From the NCBI RefSeq assembly GCF_008369125.1, contig NZ_VOAY01000003.1:496001-560000 (forward strand): a DNA stretch of 64,000 nt, read 5' to 3'. Made by a program: the position numbers and the translations under genes. Every line of letters starts with the position of its first letter. Positions within the stretch are counted from its first letter, which is position 1. This document shows, piece by piece, positions 9,140-18,700 of the stretch. The stretch is from Allopusillimonas sp008369125. GTDB taxonomy: Bacteria > Pseudomonadota > Gammaproteobacteria > Burkholderiales > Burkholderiaceae_B. Below the pieces are notes generated by a model. It ran no database searches. It was not told the origin of the DNA and saw only the letters and a list, made by a program, of their open reading frames with translations.

Positions 9140-10003
9140 TTACAGCCCCATTAATTCGAAAATCGAACGGCTCAGCGCCGACTCTGCATCGCGCAGCTGC
9201 ATAAGAATGTTGAAATGGTTGGTGCCGGCCACTTCAAGACAGCGTACTGGGTACCCGCGCTCCGCCCACGCTTGTGCATACATGGCGCTCTGACGCTTGA
9301 ACTCGTCTGTTTCATGCTCACCCCAGGCAAGCAGCATGGGGCAACCTGCCGAAGGCAAGTGAAACACCGGGCTTAGGGACCGGGCAGACTGCACATTCAT
9401 ATGTGCCCATGCGTTGATATGTGTGCGCACCAGCGGGCGCAGGTCAAACAAACCACTGATGGGGCTGGCACTTTGTATGACATGCTCAGGCACATCAAGC
9501 TGTTCTTTCCAGCCTGGCGCCAGCAGCATGCCCACCAGATGCCCACCCGCCGAACTGCCACTGACATGAATACGCGAGGGGTCACCGCCATATCGTTCAA
9601 TATTCTTGTACACCCACGCCAGCGCCCTTCTGCACTGATCCACAATGTCAGACAAAGAAACACCCGGCGCAAGCGAATAATTTACGGCCACCACCGTGGC
9701 ACCGTGCCCGACAAAAGCCGGGGCCATAAAGCTGCTGTCATCCCTGGACAATGCGCGCCAATACCCACCATGAATAAACAGGTACACCGGTGCCAAACCG
9801 GCAGCCGGAAAAATATCGAGTGTTTCATCAGGGTGCGGCCCATACGGCACCCCCAGCTCGCCGGCTATCTTGAGACGTGCCTGCGCGCTGTAGTCGGCAT
9901 ATTCTTTCAGGTAAGGCAGACAATCAGGCACAGAAGCCCGTGCATTGTATTGTCGGTCAAGCTCGTCGGACGCATACCCCACGGGGTTGTCGTTGGGATC
10001 CAT
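9140..10003 (-). CDS. Alpha/beta-hydrolase esterase (HSL/arylformamidase-like)
   Basis: 287 aa from ATG at 10003 with GGAGA upstream; the longer open frame up to 10162 has no supporting start. The oxyanion-hole motif HGGYW and nucleophile elbow GSSAGG are clear, and a DxxxH-type end (ETDEF..., then NHFNIL) supplies the remaining triad. This arrangement matches the hormone-sensitive-lipase/kynurenine-formamidase branch. No kynurenine pathway genes are nearby, so a general carboxylesterase is as likely. It sits between the EEP-family gene and the cardiolipin-synthase-like gene, which are neighbours in other proteobacteria, so it may be a lineage insertion. Confidence 0.75.
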   Translation of the reverse strand: MDPNDNPVGYASDELDRQYNARASVPDCLPYLKEYADYSAQARLKIAGELGVPYGPHPDETLDIFPAAGLAPVYLFIHGGYWRALSRDDSSFMAPAFVGHGATVVAVNYSLAPGVSLSDIVDQCRRALAWVYKNIERYGGDPSRIHVSGSSAGGHLVGMLLAPGWKEQLDVPEHVIQSASPISGLFDLRPLVRTHINAWAHMNVQSARSLSPVFHLPSAGCPMLLAWGEHETDEFKRQSAMYAQAWAERGYPVRCLEVAGTNHFNILMQLRDAESALSRSIFELMGL

Positions 10004-10227
10004 ACAGGCCGTCTCCACATATGTTGTATACGCCAGACTACGTTGATATGGCAGCCCGGCCCCACGGCCGCCAAAGGCGCTCGCGCGGAGGTACGTTTGT
10101 GCAAATATACTACCAGCCAAACCGCGTGCGCGTGTCAACCCTGCGCGGTCAGCAAACCGCACAGGCCAACAGGCGCTATGTGCAATATCAAGAAAAACGT
10201 ATCAGCCCAGAAAATGCCGCTGCGACA

Positions 10228-11082
10228 TCAGGGGAGTTCAAGCTCGGCGTACAGCGGCGCGTGATCAGAAATCTGTCGCCATGGCAGGCCCTGAAGCACC
10301 CGCGCCTTACGCACGGCGAACCCACGCTGATAAATGCGGTCTAGCCGCAGCCAGGGAAACGCTGCTGGAAACGTACGCGGCGGTGGTGCCAGTCGCGCCC
10401 CACCATGCATGCCCAACTCATGCACGTTTTGCACCAACGGTTTTTGAGTGGGTACCAGCAGCCCGCTGCGCAGCCGTTGCATTGAGTTTCGTAAAAGTTT
10501 CGGACCAGTGTCAGAATGAGGGGCAAACGAAAATACTTCGTACAGACCCAGTTGTTTTACAAACAACGGTGCCAAGCGGTTATTCCAGTCGTTGAAATCA
10601 CCCGCGATCAGCATGGGTTCGCCTTCTGGAACCAGGCGCTTAATACGCTCAACCAGCGCTGCCACCTGACGTGAACGCCCCTTTGCGAACAAGCCCAAGT
10701 GCACGACCAGACAGTGCACCGGCACGTCGTCGATATTAACTTGCGCATGCAACAGACCACGCTGTTCCATTCGATGGTCTGAGATATCCTGGTTTTCGTG
10801 GTGAACGATAGGAAAACGCGACAGCAATGCATTGCCGTGATCAGTCTGCGCGCGTATGGCGTTACAGCCATACGCCGCATTCATGCTGAGGGCCGCGCCC
10901 AGCGACTCGTGCTGGGCATTGAGGCTGATGCGCTGCTCATTGCGGCCCTGAACTTCTTGCAGAAACAGCAGGTCAGGGTGCAGGCCATACAGCCCCAGGC
11001 GCAAGTCTGACAACGACTCGCGGGCACCCGTGGCTGAGCGCCCTTTGTGAATGTTGTAGCTTACGACCCTAATGACGGACAC
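10228..11082 (-). CDS. Endonuclease/exonuclease/phosphatase-family protein (YbhP-like)
   Basis: 284 aa starting at GTG 11082, supported by AGGGAGG about 8 nt upstream. The EEP fold is evident from SYNIHKG near the N terminus, FLQEVQGR (metal-binding Glu), HLGLFAKGR, AGDFNDWNNR (catalytic Asp-Asn) and SDHAPLYAEL near the end. The biochemical role of YbhP-type proteins is not established; phosphodiester or phospholipid headgroup hydrolysis are possibilities. It lies 22 bp after aspS and upstream of the ClsB-like gene, an association also seen in E. coli (ybhP-clsB). Confidence 0.8.
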   Translation of the reverse strand: MSVIRVVSYNIHKGRSATGARESLSDLRLGLYGLHPDLLFLQEVQGRNEQRISLNAQHESLGAALSMNAAYGCNAIRAQTDHGNALLSRFPIVHHENQDISDHRMEQRGLLHAQVNIDDVPVHCLVVHLGLFAKGRSRQVAALVERIKRLVPEGEPMLIAGDFNDWNNRLAPLFVKQLGLYEVFSFAPHSDTGPKLLRNSMQRLRSGLLVPTQKPLVQNVHELGMHGGARLAPPPRTFPAAFPWLRLDRIYQRGFAVRKARVLQGLPWRQISDHAPLYAELELP

Positions 11083-11104
11083 GCACGTCCTCCCTATAAC
11101 CCCT

Positions 11105-12895
11105 TTACTTTACATCAACGGCGCGCAGACGGATATGAAGTTCCTTCAACTGCTTTTCGTCGACCACTGAAGGCGCATGCGTCAGCAGACACTGTGCGCG
11201 CTGCGTTTTTGGAAAAGCAATAACGTCACGGATGGAGTCTGCCCCAGCCATCATCGTGACCAAACGGTCAAGGCCAAACGCCACACCACCATGCGGTGGC
11301 GCGCCATACTGCAGCGCATCGAGCAAGAAGCCAAATTTTTCGCTGGCCTCTTCGTCATCAATATTGAGCGCCCTGAAAACCTTGCTTTGCACGTCGGCGC
11401 GGTGAATACGCACCGACCCGCCGCCTAGCTCCCAACCATTGAGTACCATGTCGTAGGCTTTAGCAATGGCACGGCCCGGGTCGGTGGTGAGAAAGTCTTC
11501 ATGACCATCTTTCGGGCTGGTAAACGGATGGTGGGCGGCAAAATACCGACCTTCTTGCTCATCGTACTCGAACATGGGAAAGTCAACGACCCAGAGGGGC
11601 TTCCAGCCTGCCTCGAACAAACCATGCTCGCGACCAAACTCGCTGTGGCCGATCTTGACCCGCAGCGCACCAATAGCGTCATTGACGACTTTGGTGCGGT
11701 CAGCGCCAAAAAAGATCAAATCGCCGCTTTGTGCCCCGGTACGGTCAATCAGCTGACGCAGAGCATCGACATTTATGTTTTTGACGATGGGTGATTGCAA
11801 GCCTTCGGGTATAGCGGCAGCATCGTTGACCTTAATATAGGCCAGCCCTTTAGCACCATAAATGCCCACAAACTTGGTGTAAGCATCAATTTCGCTGCGG
11901 GGCATGACGGCACCGCCAGGCACACGCAAGGCCACTACGCGACTGCCTGGGTCATTGGCCGGTGCAGAGAACACCTTAAAATCGACTTCACGCATGAGGT
12001 CGGCCACATCAACAAACTCGAGCTTGACACGCAAATCGGGTTTATCAGACCCAAAACGGCGCATGGCTTCTTCCCAGGTCATGGTCGGAAACTGCGCCGG
12101 CAGCTCAGCCTTTTGCACGGCAACAAACACCTGACGGATCATGCCCTCGAAGATTTCACGAATCTGTACTTCGTCGAGGAAAGAAGTTTCACAGTCTATC
12201 TGCGTAAACTCTGGCTGGCGGTCAGCACGCAAGTCTTCATCACGAAAGCACTTGGTAATCTGATAATAGCGGTCAAAGCCAGCCACCATAAGCATCTGTT
12301 TAAAGAGCTGCGGCGACTGCGGCAGTGCGTAAAATTCGCCGGCATTTACCCGCGAAGGCACCAGGTAGTCACGTGCACCTTCAGGCGTACTCTTGGTAAG
12401 CATGGGGGTTTCAATATCGACAAAGCCCAGCGCATCAAGGTATTTGCGCACTTCCATGGTGACACGGTAGCGCAGCATAAGATTGTTCTGCATTTGCGGG
12501 CGGCGCAAATCAAGCACGCGGTGCGTCAGCCGTGTTGTTTCGGACAAATTGTCGTCATCAAGCTGGAACGGCGGCGTAACAGACGGGTTAAGCACCTCGA
12601 TTTCGCGACACAAGATTTCGATTTCGCCCGAAGCCAGATCAGTATTACGGGTACCCTCGGGGCGCATGCGCACCAGACCTGTAATACGCACGCAGAATTC
12701 ATTGCGTATGCTTTCGGCAGTGGCAAACGCCAACTCGTTATCCGGGTCTACGACAATCTGGGCCAGACCTGCACGATCACGCAAATCAATGAAAATGACC
12801 CCGCCGTGGTCACGGCGACGATGAACCCAGCCAAACAGGGTGACTGTCTGGTCGAGATAGTGAGTGTTGACCTCGCCGGTATAGCAGGTACGCAT
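11105..12895 (-). CDS. aspS: Aspartyl-tRNA synthetase
   Basis: Charges tRNA-Asp with aspartate. 596 aa from ATG at 12895, close to the 590 of E. coli; the TTG just before it is less likely. Domains in order are the anticodon-binding OB fold (VTLFGWVHRRRDHGGVIFIDLRD), the class II catalytic core with motif 2 FRDEDLRADRQPEFTQ, a bacterial GAD insertion around residues 300-420, and motif 3 GVAFGLDRLVTMM near the C terminus. Family enzymes in betaproteobacteria are often non-discriminating (also charging tRNA-Asn); that cannot be settled here. Confidence 0.97.
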   Translation of the reverse strand: MRTCYTGEVNTHYLDQTVTLFGWVHRRRDHGGVIFIDLRDRAGLAQIVVDPDNELAFATAESIRNEFCVRITGLVRMRPEGTRNTDLASGEIEILCREIEVLNPSVTPPFQLDDDNLSETTRLTHRVLDLRRPQMQNNLMLRYRVTMEVRKYLDALGFVDIETPMLTKSTPEGARDYLVPSRVNAGEFYALPQSPQLFKQMLMVAGFDRYYQITKCFRDEDLRADRQPEFTQIDCETSFLDEVQIREIFEGMIRQVFVAVQKAELPAQFPTMTWEEAMRRFGSDKPDLRVKLEFVDVADLMREVDFKVFSAPANDPGSRVVALRVPGGAVMPRSEIDAYTKFVGIYGAKGLAYIKVNDAAAIPEGLQSPIVKNINVDALRQLIDRTGAQSGDLIFFGADRTKVVNDAIGALRVKIGHSEFGREHGLFEAGWKPLWVVDFPMFEYDEQEGRYFAAHHPFTSPKDGHEDFLTTDPGRAIAKAYDMVLNGWELGGGSVRIHRADVQSKVFRALNIDDEEASEKFGFLLDALQYGAPPHGGVAFGLDRLVTMMAGADSIRDVIAFPKTQRAQCLLTHAPSVVDEKQLKELHIRLRAVDVK

Positions 12896-12935
12896 CAAGG
12901 ATTACTCCGTATATAAATATCTTGGGTTGAAACCG

Positions 12936-12959
12936 AAGCGGGCCATTGAAAGCCCGCTT
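12936..12959. terminator. GC-rich hairpin between fmdB and aspS
   Basis: 8-bp stem (aagcgggc 12936-12943 with gcccgctt 12952-12959) and an 8-nt loop. It has no clear U-tract on either strand, so it could be a weak terminator, an attenuator ahead of aspS, or only an RNA stabilising element. Confidence 0.4.
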
Positions 12960-13052
12960 TCTGGTTACCGGAACAGGGCATGCCAGGTTTTACGGCACGT
13001 ACCCCCCGGGCACGACATCATTGTTTGGGCACATCGCCCCGCACAGCAGCCA

Positions 13053-13355
13053 TCAGGTCGATGACTTGGGAGCAGGTGTTGGCGCAGGAGCGGGGGTGGA
13101 AGCAGGTGCCGACGCGGCGGCCGTCTGGCCACCGCCTTCGCCCGACGACGTGGCCGGGTTGGGAGCTGAACCGTTATTGCGAAAATCAGTAACATACCAA
13201 CCCGTGCCTTTCAGCTGAAAGCCTGCGGCGGTAACCTGCTTTACGTAAGTTGCCTTGCCGCACTCAGGGCAGTCTGTGAGTATGGGATCAGATAGTTTTT
13301 GCAAAACATCCTGGGCATGGCCACAGGTGCTGCATCGATAAGCATAAATAGGCAC
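13053..13355 (-). CDS. FmdB-family zinc-ribbon protein
   Basis: 100 aa from a GTG start, with the conserved opening MPIYAYRC. Two CxxC pairs (C8/C11 and C34/C37 by count) form a zinc ribbon, as in the FmdB/regulatory-protein family often found just upstream of aspS in betaproteobacteria. The C-terminal third is a low-complexity Ala/Pro tail (SAPASTPAPAPTPAP). The original FmdB was proposed as a regulator of formamidase expression; the role in this lineage is unknown. Confidence 0.85.
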   Translation of the reverse strand: MPIYAYRCSTCGHAQDVLQKLSDPILTDCPECGKATYVKQVTAAGFQLKGTGWYVTDFRNNGSAPNPATSSGEGGGQTAAASAPASTPAPAPTPAPKSST

Positions 13356-13474
13356 GACAAAATCCTAGCGAAAATGTCCAGAAACTGCGCCCCGCCGCAG
13401 GCAAACCCGGGCACGCGGCCCTGAGCAGCTTTGATGAGCAACGAAGCAAAAAGAAGCCAATTTTAGCCCTTTTT

Positions 13475-13501
13475 GCAGCCCCGTACCCGGTACGGGGCTG
13501 C
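13475..13501. terminator. Long GC-rich hairpin between the antiporter gene and fmdB
   Basis: Near-perfect 27-bp palindrome: gcagccccgtacc and ggtacggggctgc around a single central base. A run of five T on the plus strand precedes it, giving an A-run on the transcribed minus strand, so it is not a textbook terminator for the leftward antiporter gene. It may still act as a stable 3' end or a protein-binding palindrome. Confidence 0.45.
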
Positions 13502-13504
13502 AGT

Positions 13505-14785
13505 TTAAAAGCGGCCGAACAAGATGAACATCATTGCGGCCACCAAAGTAGGCACCGCCGCCGACAGCAAGAGCTTGAGCGGCGAGATCGCGCCATCGGG
13601 AAAGCATCGCTTCAAAATGGAGAACCCGGCCGGGTTGGGTGCATTGGCAATCACCGTCAAACCACCACCTGTAACCGCCCCGGCGACCAGCATGTAGCGC
13701 CAGACTTCGTCGGTTCCTTCGACCAGCGAACCCAAATAGGTCAACGCAGCATTATCGGTAAGCGCCGTCAGTGCCGTGGCACCCCAATACAGCACAATCG
13801 GGGAAAGCCCGGCAAGCAGCTCTTGCAACCACCATTTTTGCAGACCACCCAACACCACCAAACCGGCCAGAAAGAACCCCACCATCAAGCCTTCACGGAT
13901 CAGCAGCGCGTTCTGGTGACGGCTATAGGCGTGGGCATAGCCAATGAACAGCATTAGCAGGCCCAGGAATATTGCCGCATGGTGAGCCGACATCACAATA
14001 CCCACCAGGAAAAGCACGTGAACAGCAATGACGGAAAGCGGAACTGGGGGGCGAACCTTGCTACCCTCTTCAGCCGGCAAGGCACCAAGCGAGCCATCCA
14101 GCAGGTGTTTGCGAGAGATAAAGGTAAGCAGGCTGGCGTTGATGATGACAGCGACCGCTGCGCGCCAACCGAAATGCGTGGCCATGTAGGCCGTGTCCCA
14201 GCCAAAGGTGCCAGCCACCATGAGCACAGGCGGTGCGGCATAGGCAGTAAGCACGCCGCCTATGGATATGTTGACGAACAGCACACCCAGGGTCAGGTAT
14301 TTAAAGCCTGCCTGACCCGGCCTGCTGAAATAGGCATCGCGCAGCAGCAGCGCCGCAAGCGTCATGGCTGCCGGTTCGGTAATAAAGGAACCGGCCAGCG
14401 GCACGAAGGTCATGGTGACAAAAAACATGGCCAGCGCATTGGGCATGGGCATAATGCGCGCAATGCCTTTTACGAACATGTTTACCAGCTCAATAATGGG
14501 TCGACTGGCAGCCACAACCATAATGGCAAATACGAAAGCAGGCTCGGTAAAGTCGCGCGTATCGACGTAGGCGACCATTTCATCTACATTGACCAGCATC
14601 GCCATGCCAAACAGCATGACGCACGCCCAGACGCCAAATACAGCCTCGACTTCTGACAGCATATGCCACAGCCCGGCATGCGGGCCATTGCGATTAGCCA
14701 GGCGGGCGAAAACGGGCACGGAGAAAGTGTGGATGATGGCAATCGCAAAAAGCGCTGTTGCCACATATTCGATAATACTTGTCAT
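13505..14785 (-). CDS. Putative Na+/H+ antiporter (Na_H_antiport_3-type membrane protein)
   Basis: 426 aa, about 11-12 predicted membrane helices. Conserved stretches include SEVEAVFGVWA, the helix FVTMTFVPLAGSFITEPAAMTLAALLLRD, LFVNISIGGVLTAYAAPPVLMVA and TALTDNAALTYLGSLVEG, matching the putative Na+/H+ antiporter family distantly related to the arsenite/citrate ion transporters. Ion specificity is inferred from the family. It lies 57 bp downstream of ubiA on the same strand and may share its transcript. Confidence 0.8.
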   Translation of the reverse strand: MTSIIEYVATALFAIAIIHTFSVPVFARLANRNGPHAGLWHMLSEVEAVFGVWACVMLFGMAMLVNVDEMVAYVDTRDFTEPAFVFAIMVVAASRPIIELVNMFVKGIARIMPMPNALAMFFVTMTFVPLAGSFITEPAAMTLAALLLRDAYFSRPGQAGFKYLTLGVLFVNISIGGVLTAYAAPPVLMVAGTFGWDTAYMATHFGWRAAVAVIINASLLTFISRKHLLDGSLGALPAEEGSKVRPPVPLSVIAVHVLFLVGIVMSAHHAAIFLGLLMLFIGYAHAYSRHQNALLIREGLMVGFFLAGLVVLGGLQKWWLQELLAGLSPIVLYWGATALTALTDNAALTYLGSLVEGTDEVWRYMLVAGAVTGGGLTVIANAPNPAGFSILKRCFPDGAISPLKLLLSAAVPTLVAAMMFILFGRF

Positions 14786-14842
14786 CTTCCAGTCTTTTTT
14801 TTACTAGTAAGGCAAAAAGCCACTTATCAGAAAGGCGCTGTC

Positions 14843-15805
14843 TCACAGAGGCAAGACAGTACCCGCAAGTGCAGCCACAATCAACATTACGCCAACTGTA
14901 ATGTTTGCGCGAAACAGCATAAAGCTGCGATCTGGTCGCGCAAGATCAAAAATACTGATCTGCCAGGCAAAGTGCGCGCCTATGGCGGCAATTACTACGT
15001 AATAGGGCCAGTTCATGCCCATGGCATAGCCACCCCACAGCCACAGGATCACCGTAGCTGCGTAAAAACCGCCTATCCACACACGCCCGTTGTCACCAAA
15101 CCGCATGGCGGCAGACCGCAGCCCAAGCTTGAGATCATCGCGCAGATCCACATACGCGTATACCGAATCGTACCCGACTTGCCACAACACTGCGCCCAGC
15201 CACAAAGCGATCGCTCCCAAGGGCACACTATTTTGCGTGTCGGACCACGCCATAAGCATGCCCCAGTTAAACCCTATGCCCAGTACAACCTGGGGCCAAT
15301 ACGTAAAGCGCTTGCACAGAGGATAAACAATAACAATAGGCACCAGGGCCACGGCCAGCCATCGGCTATACGTGTTAAGCGCGAGCAGTAACAAGGCACA
15401 AACGGCAAGCTGAGCGAACACAAACCACAGCGCGTTTTTCAGACTAAGCTGGCCACTGGTCAGCGGACGAAATCGCGTGCGCTCAACCTGACTGTCAAAG
15501 TTGCGGTCAAAAATATCATTAAAGCAGCAACCTATACCCCGCATCAGCAAGGCGCCCAGAGAAAAAATAACCAGGCGAAACAAAGTAGGCCAGCCATCAG
15601 CAGCCTGAACCAGCGCCGCCAGACAGGGCAGCAGCGTAAGCCAGGTACCTACGGGCCGGTCAAGGCGGCACAGCCGAGCATAAGGCCCCCAGGAACGCGG
15701 CAGCCAGCGTTCTACCCAGTCGTCGGGCCGCATGTCGGCGAGGTCTGGCGTGCCAGGTGCCCGTTCAGACAGACGCTGATGTGAAGAGTTACTGGAAAAA
15801 GTCAT
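14843..15805 (-). CDS. ubiA: 4-hydroxybenzoate octaprenyltransferase
   Basis: Membrane prenyltransferase that attaches the polyprenyl tail to 4-hydroxybenzoate in ubiquinone synthesis. 320 aa from ATG at 15805; a TTG 13 codons upstream is an alternative. The two Asp-rich prenyl-diphosphate sites are visible as NDIFDRNFDSQVERTRFRPL (about residues 95-114) and YAYVDLRDD (second half), among about 8-9 membrane helices. The N terminus is about 30 residues longer than E. coli UbiA. It sits between an aminotransferase gene and an antiporter gene on the same strand. Confidence 0.95.
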   Translation of the reverse strand: MTFSSNSSHQRLSERAPGTPDLADMRPDDWVERWLPRSWGPYARLCRLDRPVGTWLTLLPCLAALVQAADGWPTLFRLVIFSLGALLMRGIGCCFNDIFDRNFDSQVERTRFRPLTSGQLSLKNALWFVFAQLAVCALLLLALNTYSRWLAVALVPIVIVYPLCKRFTYWPQVVLGIGFNWGMLMAWSDTQNSVPLGAIALWLGAVLWQVGYDSVYAYVDLRDDLKLGLRSAAMRFGDNGRVWIGGFYAATVILWLWGGYAMGMNWPYYVVIAAIGAHFAWQISIFDLARPDRSFMLFRANITVGVMLIVAALAGTVLPL

Positions 15806-15859
15806 TACCAAATAGCGAAGATTGCGAATACGCACAAGGCGCAATGCGCGCCTTGTGGC

Positions 15860-17059
15860 TTAACTTTGTTTGATGAGTTCGCCCAAAATAGCGATACCCT
15901 CGCGGATTTTTGCTTCTGAGACCGTAACGAAACTGAGCCTGAGCGTATTGTCTTGCCGCCCCTCACCCGCAAAAAACGGAGCACCTGGCACAAAAGCAAC
16001 ATTGCGGGCAACGGCCTGTTCGAGCAGCTTGCTGCCATCAATATGCGCCGGCAACGTCACCCAGATAAACATGCCGCCGTCGGGCTTCGTCCATGAACAG
16101 GTGCTGGGAAAGTGCTCTTCAATAGCATCGAGCATGTAGCCGCACTGCTCTTTATAGAGCTGGCGCACGACGGGCAGATGAGTATCAAGAAAACCATCTT
16201 TAATGGTTTCGTAGACAGCCATCTGGGTGAGCGATGCCGTATGCAGGTCAGTAGCCTGCTTGATCTGCACCAGCTTTGAAATAATGGGGCGTGGCGCCAC
16301 GATATAGCCCAAACGCAAGCCAGGCGCGAGCACTTTTGAAAACGAGCCCAGGCGAATAACTGTTGCACCCGCAGCACGCCCGAGGCCCAAAAGACCCGGC
16401 AGCGCTTCGCCAGCATAACGAAGCTCACCATAAGGGTCGTCTTCGATAATAGGCACTTGCAGCATCGCACATCGCTCTACCAACGCCTTACGTCGCTCAA
16501 GACTTAACGTAAGCCCGGTCGGGTTGTGAAAATTAGGCAGAGCATATAGAAAACGCGCACCCGCAGCCGTTTCAGGCGTGAGGCTCTCGGGAATAAGGCC
16601 ACCCTCATCGGTGGGCACAGAATGATAATCAGGCTCGAACAACGAAAACGATTGCAACGCACCCAAATAACTGGGCGCCTCAACCAACACCTTGCTGCCC
16701 GGATCAATAAACAACTTGCCCAGCATATCAAGCGCCTGCTGCGAACCCGAAACAATAAGCACCTCTTCAGGTGAAACGTCGCCAGCCCCAGAGCGCTTGA
16801 GATCTTGCGCCACCCAGGCACGCAACGGTGCATAGCCTTCAGTAGGGCCGTATTGCAGCGCTGACTCGCCCTTGCTTTCAAGTACGAGATCAAAGGCCTG
16901 CTTCATCGCCTGAATGGGAAACCCCTTAGGTGACGGAAGCCCCCCGGCAAATGAAATAATTTCAGGCCGCTCAGTAACCTTGAGAATTTCTCGAATGGTT
17001 GAGCTGGTTAGCAGCTGGGCGCGTTTGGAAAATGTGTAGGAAGATGAGTACGAATCCAT
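15860..17059 (-). CDS. PLP-dependent aminotransferase (LysN/2-aminoadipate aminotransferase-like, fold type I)
   Basis: 399 aa. The conserved opening IISFAGGLPSPKGFP, YGPTEGYAPLRAWVA, PNFHNPTGLT, DDPYGELRY and the PLP-lysine segment GSFSKVLAPGLRLGY are those of the KAT/AAT-II-like class I aminotransferases, which include LysN and broad-range aromatic or valine aminotransferases. There is no DNA-binding domain, so it is not a MocR regulator. The amino donor and acceptor cannot be told from sequence. It is 55 bp upstream of ubiA on the same strand. Confidence 0.9.
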   Translation of the reverse strand: MDSYSSSYTFSKRAQLLTSSTIREILKVTERPEIISFAGGLPSPKGFPIQAMKQAFDLVLESKGESALQYGPTEGYAPLRAWVAQDLKRSGAGDVSPEEVLIVSGSQQALDMLGKLFIDPGSKVLVEAPSYLGALQSFSLFEPDYHSVPTDEGGLIPESLTPETAAGARFLYALPNFHNPTGLTLSLERRKALVERCAMLQVPIIEDDPYGELRYAGEALPGLLGLGRAAGATVIRLGSFSKVLAPGLRLGYIVAPRPIISKLVQIKQATDLHTASLTQMAVYETIKDGFLDTHLPVVRQLYKEQCGYMLDAIEEHFPSTCSWTKPDGGMFIWVTLPAHIDGSKLLEQAVARNVAFVPGAPFFAGEGRQDNTLRLSFVTVSEAKIREGIAILGELIKQS

Positions 17060-17330
17060 GATTCAAGCCTGAACGCCCCAAGAAAGCGCATAAAAAGAGA
17101 ATCCGCTAGATTACCGCAAGTCGCGCCAAAATGCAGCGAAATGCAAATAAGCGTGGCAAGCGGCCGGCCCGACGTCTAATCTGCGTATACAGCGAAGTAC
17201 TAGCGCGGGGGAAGTCGTGCATCGCCCGACCGGATGACGGCCGGAAAACAGCCTCAACCCGCACGAAGGCGTCAAAAGAACCACGCGCAGCAAAATGTCT
17301 CTCGCGATTGAGAAGACAAAACCTCAACCA

Positions 17331-18242
17331 TCACCCCTCCTCACCCCAATACCCCTCCACGTTATAAACCCCTCTCAAAAACTCAATAAACGCCCGCACC
17401 TTCGCCGGTAAATACCGCTGCTGCGGATACACCGCCTGAATGTCATACCCCGGCAGCGCAAACTCATCCAGTACCGTCACCAGCTCTCCGCGCCGCAACT
17501 CCGCCTGAATTTCCCACGTAGACCGCCAGCCCACCCCCAGCCCCTGCTTCACCCAGTCATATAGCAGCTCGCCATCATTGCAGGCCAGGTTCCCATCTAC
17601 CCGCACTGCAAAAAGCTTACCCTCACGCGCAAACGTCCAACCCTGCTGCTGTCCACCCTGAAGATTGAACGCCAGACAATTATGATCGGCCAGATCCTCA
17701 GGGCTACGCGGTACGCCGTACTGCTCAAAATACGCAGGCGTACCGCACACCACCCGCTGATTAGGAAACAGCCGCAGCGCTACATAGTTAGGGTCGCGCA
17801 CCTCGCCAATACGAATGCCAACGTCATACCCCTCGCGCACCAGATCGGCCACACTATCCGTAAAATTAAACGACAGCCGCAAATCAGGGTACTGTTCCCG
17901 AAACGCTGCTGCGTGCGGGCCAACATGGCGCCGTCCGAACGCAGCAGGCGCAGACACCACCAAATGCCCCCGTACCGCAGAGCGCCCCGAACTGACGCTA
18001 TCTTCAGCCGCGTCAAAATCGTGCAGCAACTGCTGACTGCTCTCGAGAAAACGCTCGCCCAACTCTGTAAGCTTGAGCCCACGCGTAGACCTATGCAGCA
18101 ACTGCACACCCAACCTGCGCTCCAGCGCAGTAAGACGCCGCCCCATAACCACCGGCGTCACCCCTTCGACCAGCGCGGCTGCCGCAAAACTACCCTTTTC
18201 GGCTACCAGTACAAAACTGCGCACGGCGGTATAGCGATCCAT
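17331..18242 (-). CDS. LysR-family transcriptional regulator
   Basis: 303 aa. An N-terminal winged helix-turn-helix (residues 1-60: MDRYTAVRSFVLVAEKGSFA ... LTALERRLGVQLLHRSTRGL) is followed by a periplasmic-binding-protein-like effector domain with GYDVGIRIGEVRDPNYVALRL. It is divergent from glcB with 458 bp between them, the usual layout for a LysR regulator and its target, so control of malate synthase is plausible but unproven. The effector is unknown. Confidence 0.9.
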   Translation of the reverse strand: MDRYTAVRSFVLVAEKGSFAAAALVEGVTPVVMGRRLTALERRLGVQLLHRSTRGLKLTELGERFLESSQQLLHDFDAAEDSVSSGRSAVRGHLVVSAPAAFGRRHVGPHAAAFREQYPDLRLSFNFTDSVADLVREGYDVGIRIGEVRDPNYVALRLFPNQRVVCGTPAYFEQYGVPRSPEDLADHNCLAFNLQGGQQQGWTFAREGKLFAVRVDGNLACNDGELLYDWVKQGLGVGWRSTWEIQAELRRGELVTVLDEFALPGYDIQAVYPQQRYLPAKVRAFIEFLRGVYNVEGYWGEEG

Positions 18243-18700
18243 ACGGTACCTTTTATATAGAAAACCCCAACAATTTCATGCATTGAGCCATTTAACCCGT
18301 TACAGAATATACTAAAAGTATCGACAGTAACGACATCCGCGGGGATTCAAAACCAAGCCAAATTCGCCTATGCTGACTACAAACGACGCCTGCCATCATT
18401 GGCTGAAACGCAGTCATCATGGTGAAAATAAGCACTGGGAGCACACGAAAACTGTCCAAATGCTTAATACGCCATTACCAACTCTTATGTCTTATAAAAG
18501 AGTCGTAGCCTATAATGGGCGTCGATAATGGCGCGTCAGATAACAACAGCCAGCCATTACCCCGGGCAAGTGGCCACCCGCTGGCTTTCGCGCGCTGCCC
18601 ACACTACGGCACGCCTTGCGCATTGCCCACCAAGTATCCCAACGGCATACAGCGGCCACACATCATCTTCTTTTTCAGAAACTTTTAACGAGGAAACCAC
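18243..18700. promoter_or_regulatory. LysR/glcB divergent intergenic region with candidate glcB promoter
   Basis: No gene is seen in these 458 bp. A TATAAT hexamer lies at 18511-18516, but no good -35 stands at 17 bp. Just upstream is an inverted repeat actctt (18481-18486) / aagagt (18498-18503) that would occupy the -35 zone, the place where an activator would bind. The remaining leader to glcB is about 180 nt and ends in a purine-rich ribosome site (gaggaaa) before ATG 18701. Confidence 0.4.

Noticed and set aside
11795..12916. Long rightward open frame (373 codons) opposite aspS
   Set aside because: It is the antisense of a clear aspartyl-tRNA synthetase gene, has no recognisable domain and reflects codon bias.
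12965..13195. Leftward 76-codon Arg/Pro-rich frame overlapping the fmdB 3' end
   Set aside because: It overlaps the Ala/Pro-rich tail of fmdB in another frame; the Arg/Pro composition is a frame-shift artefact of GC-rich repeats.
13979..14656. Rightward 225-codon His/Gly-rich frame opposite the antiporter gene
   Set aside because: Its composition arises from reading membrane-helix codons in antisense; no starts or homology recognised.
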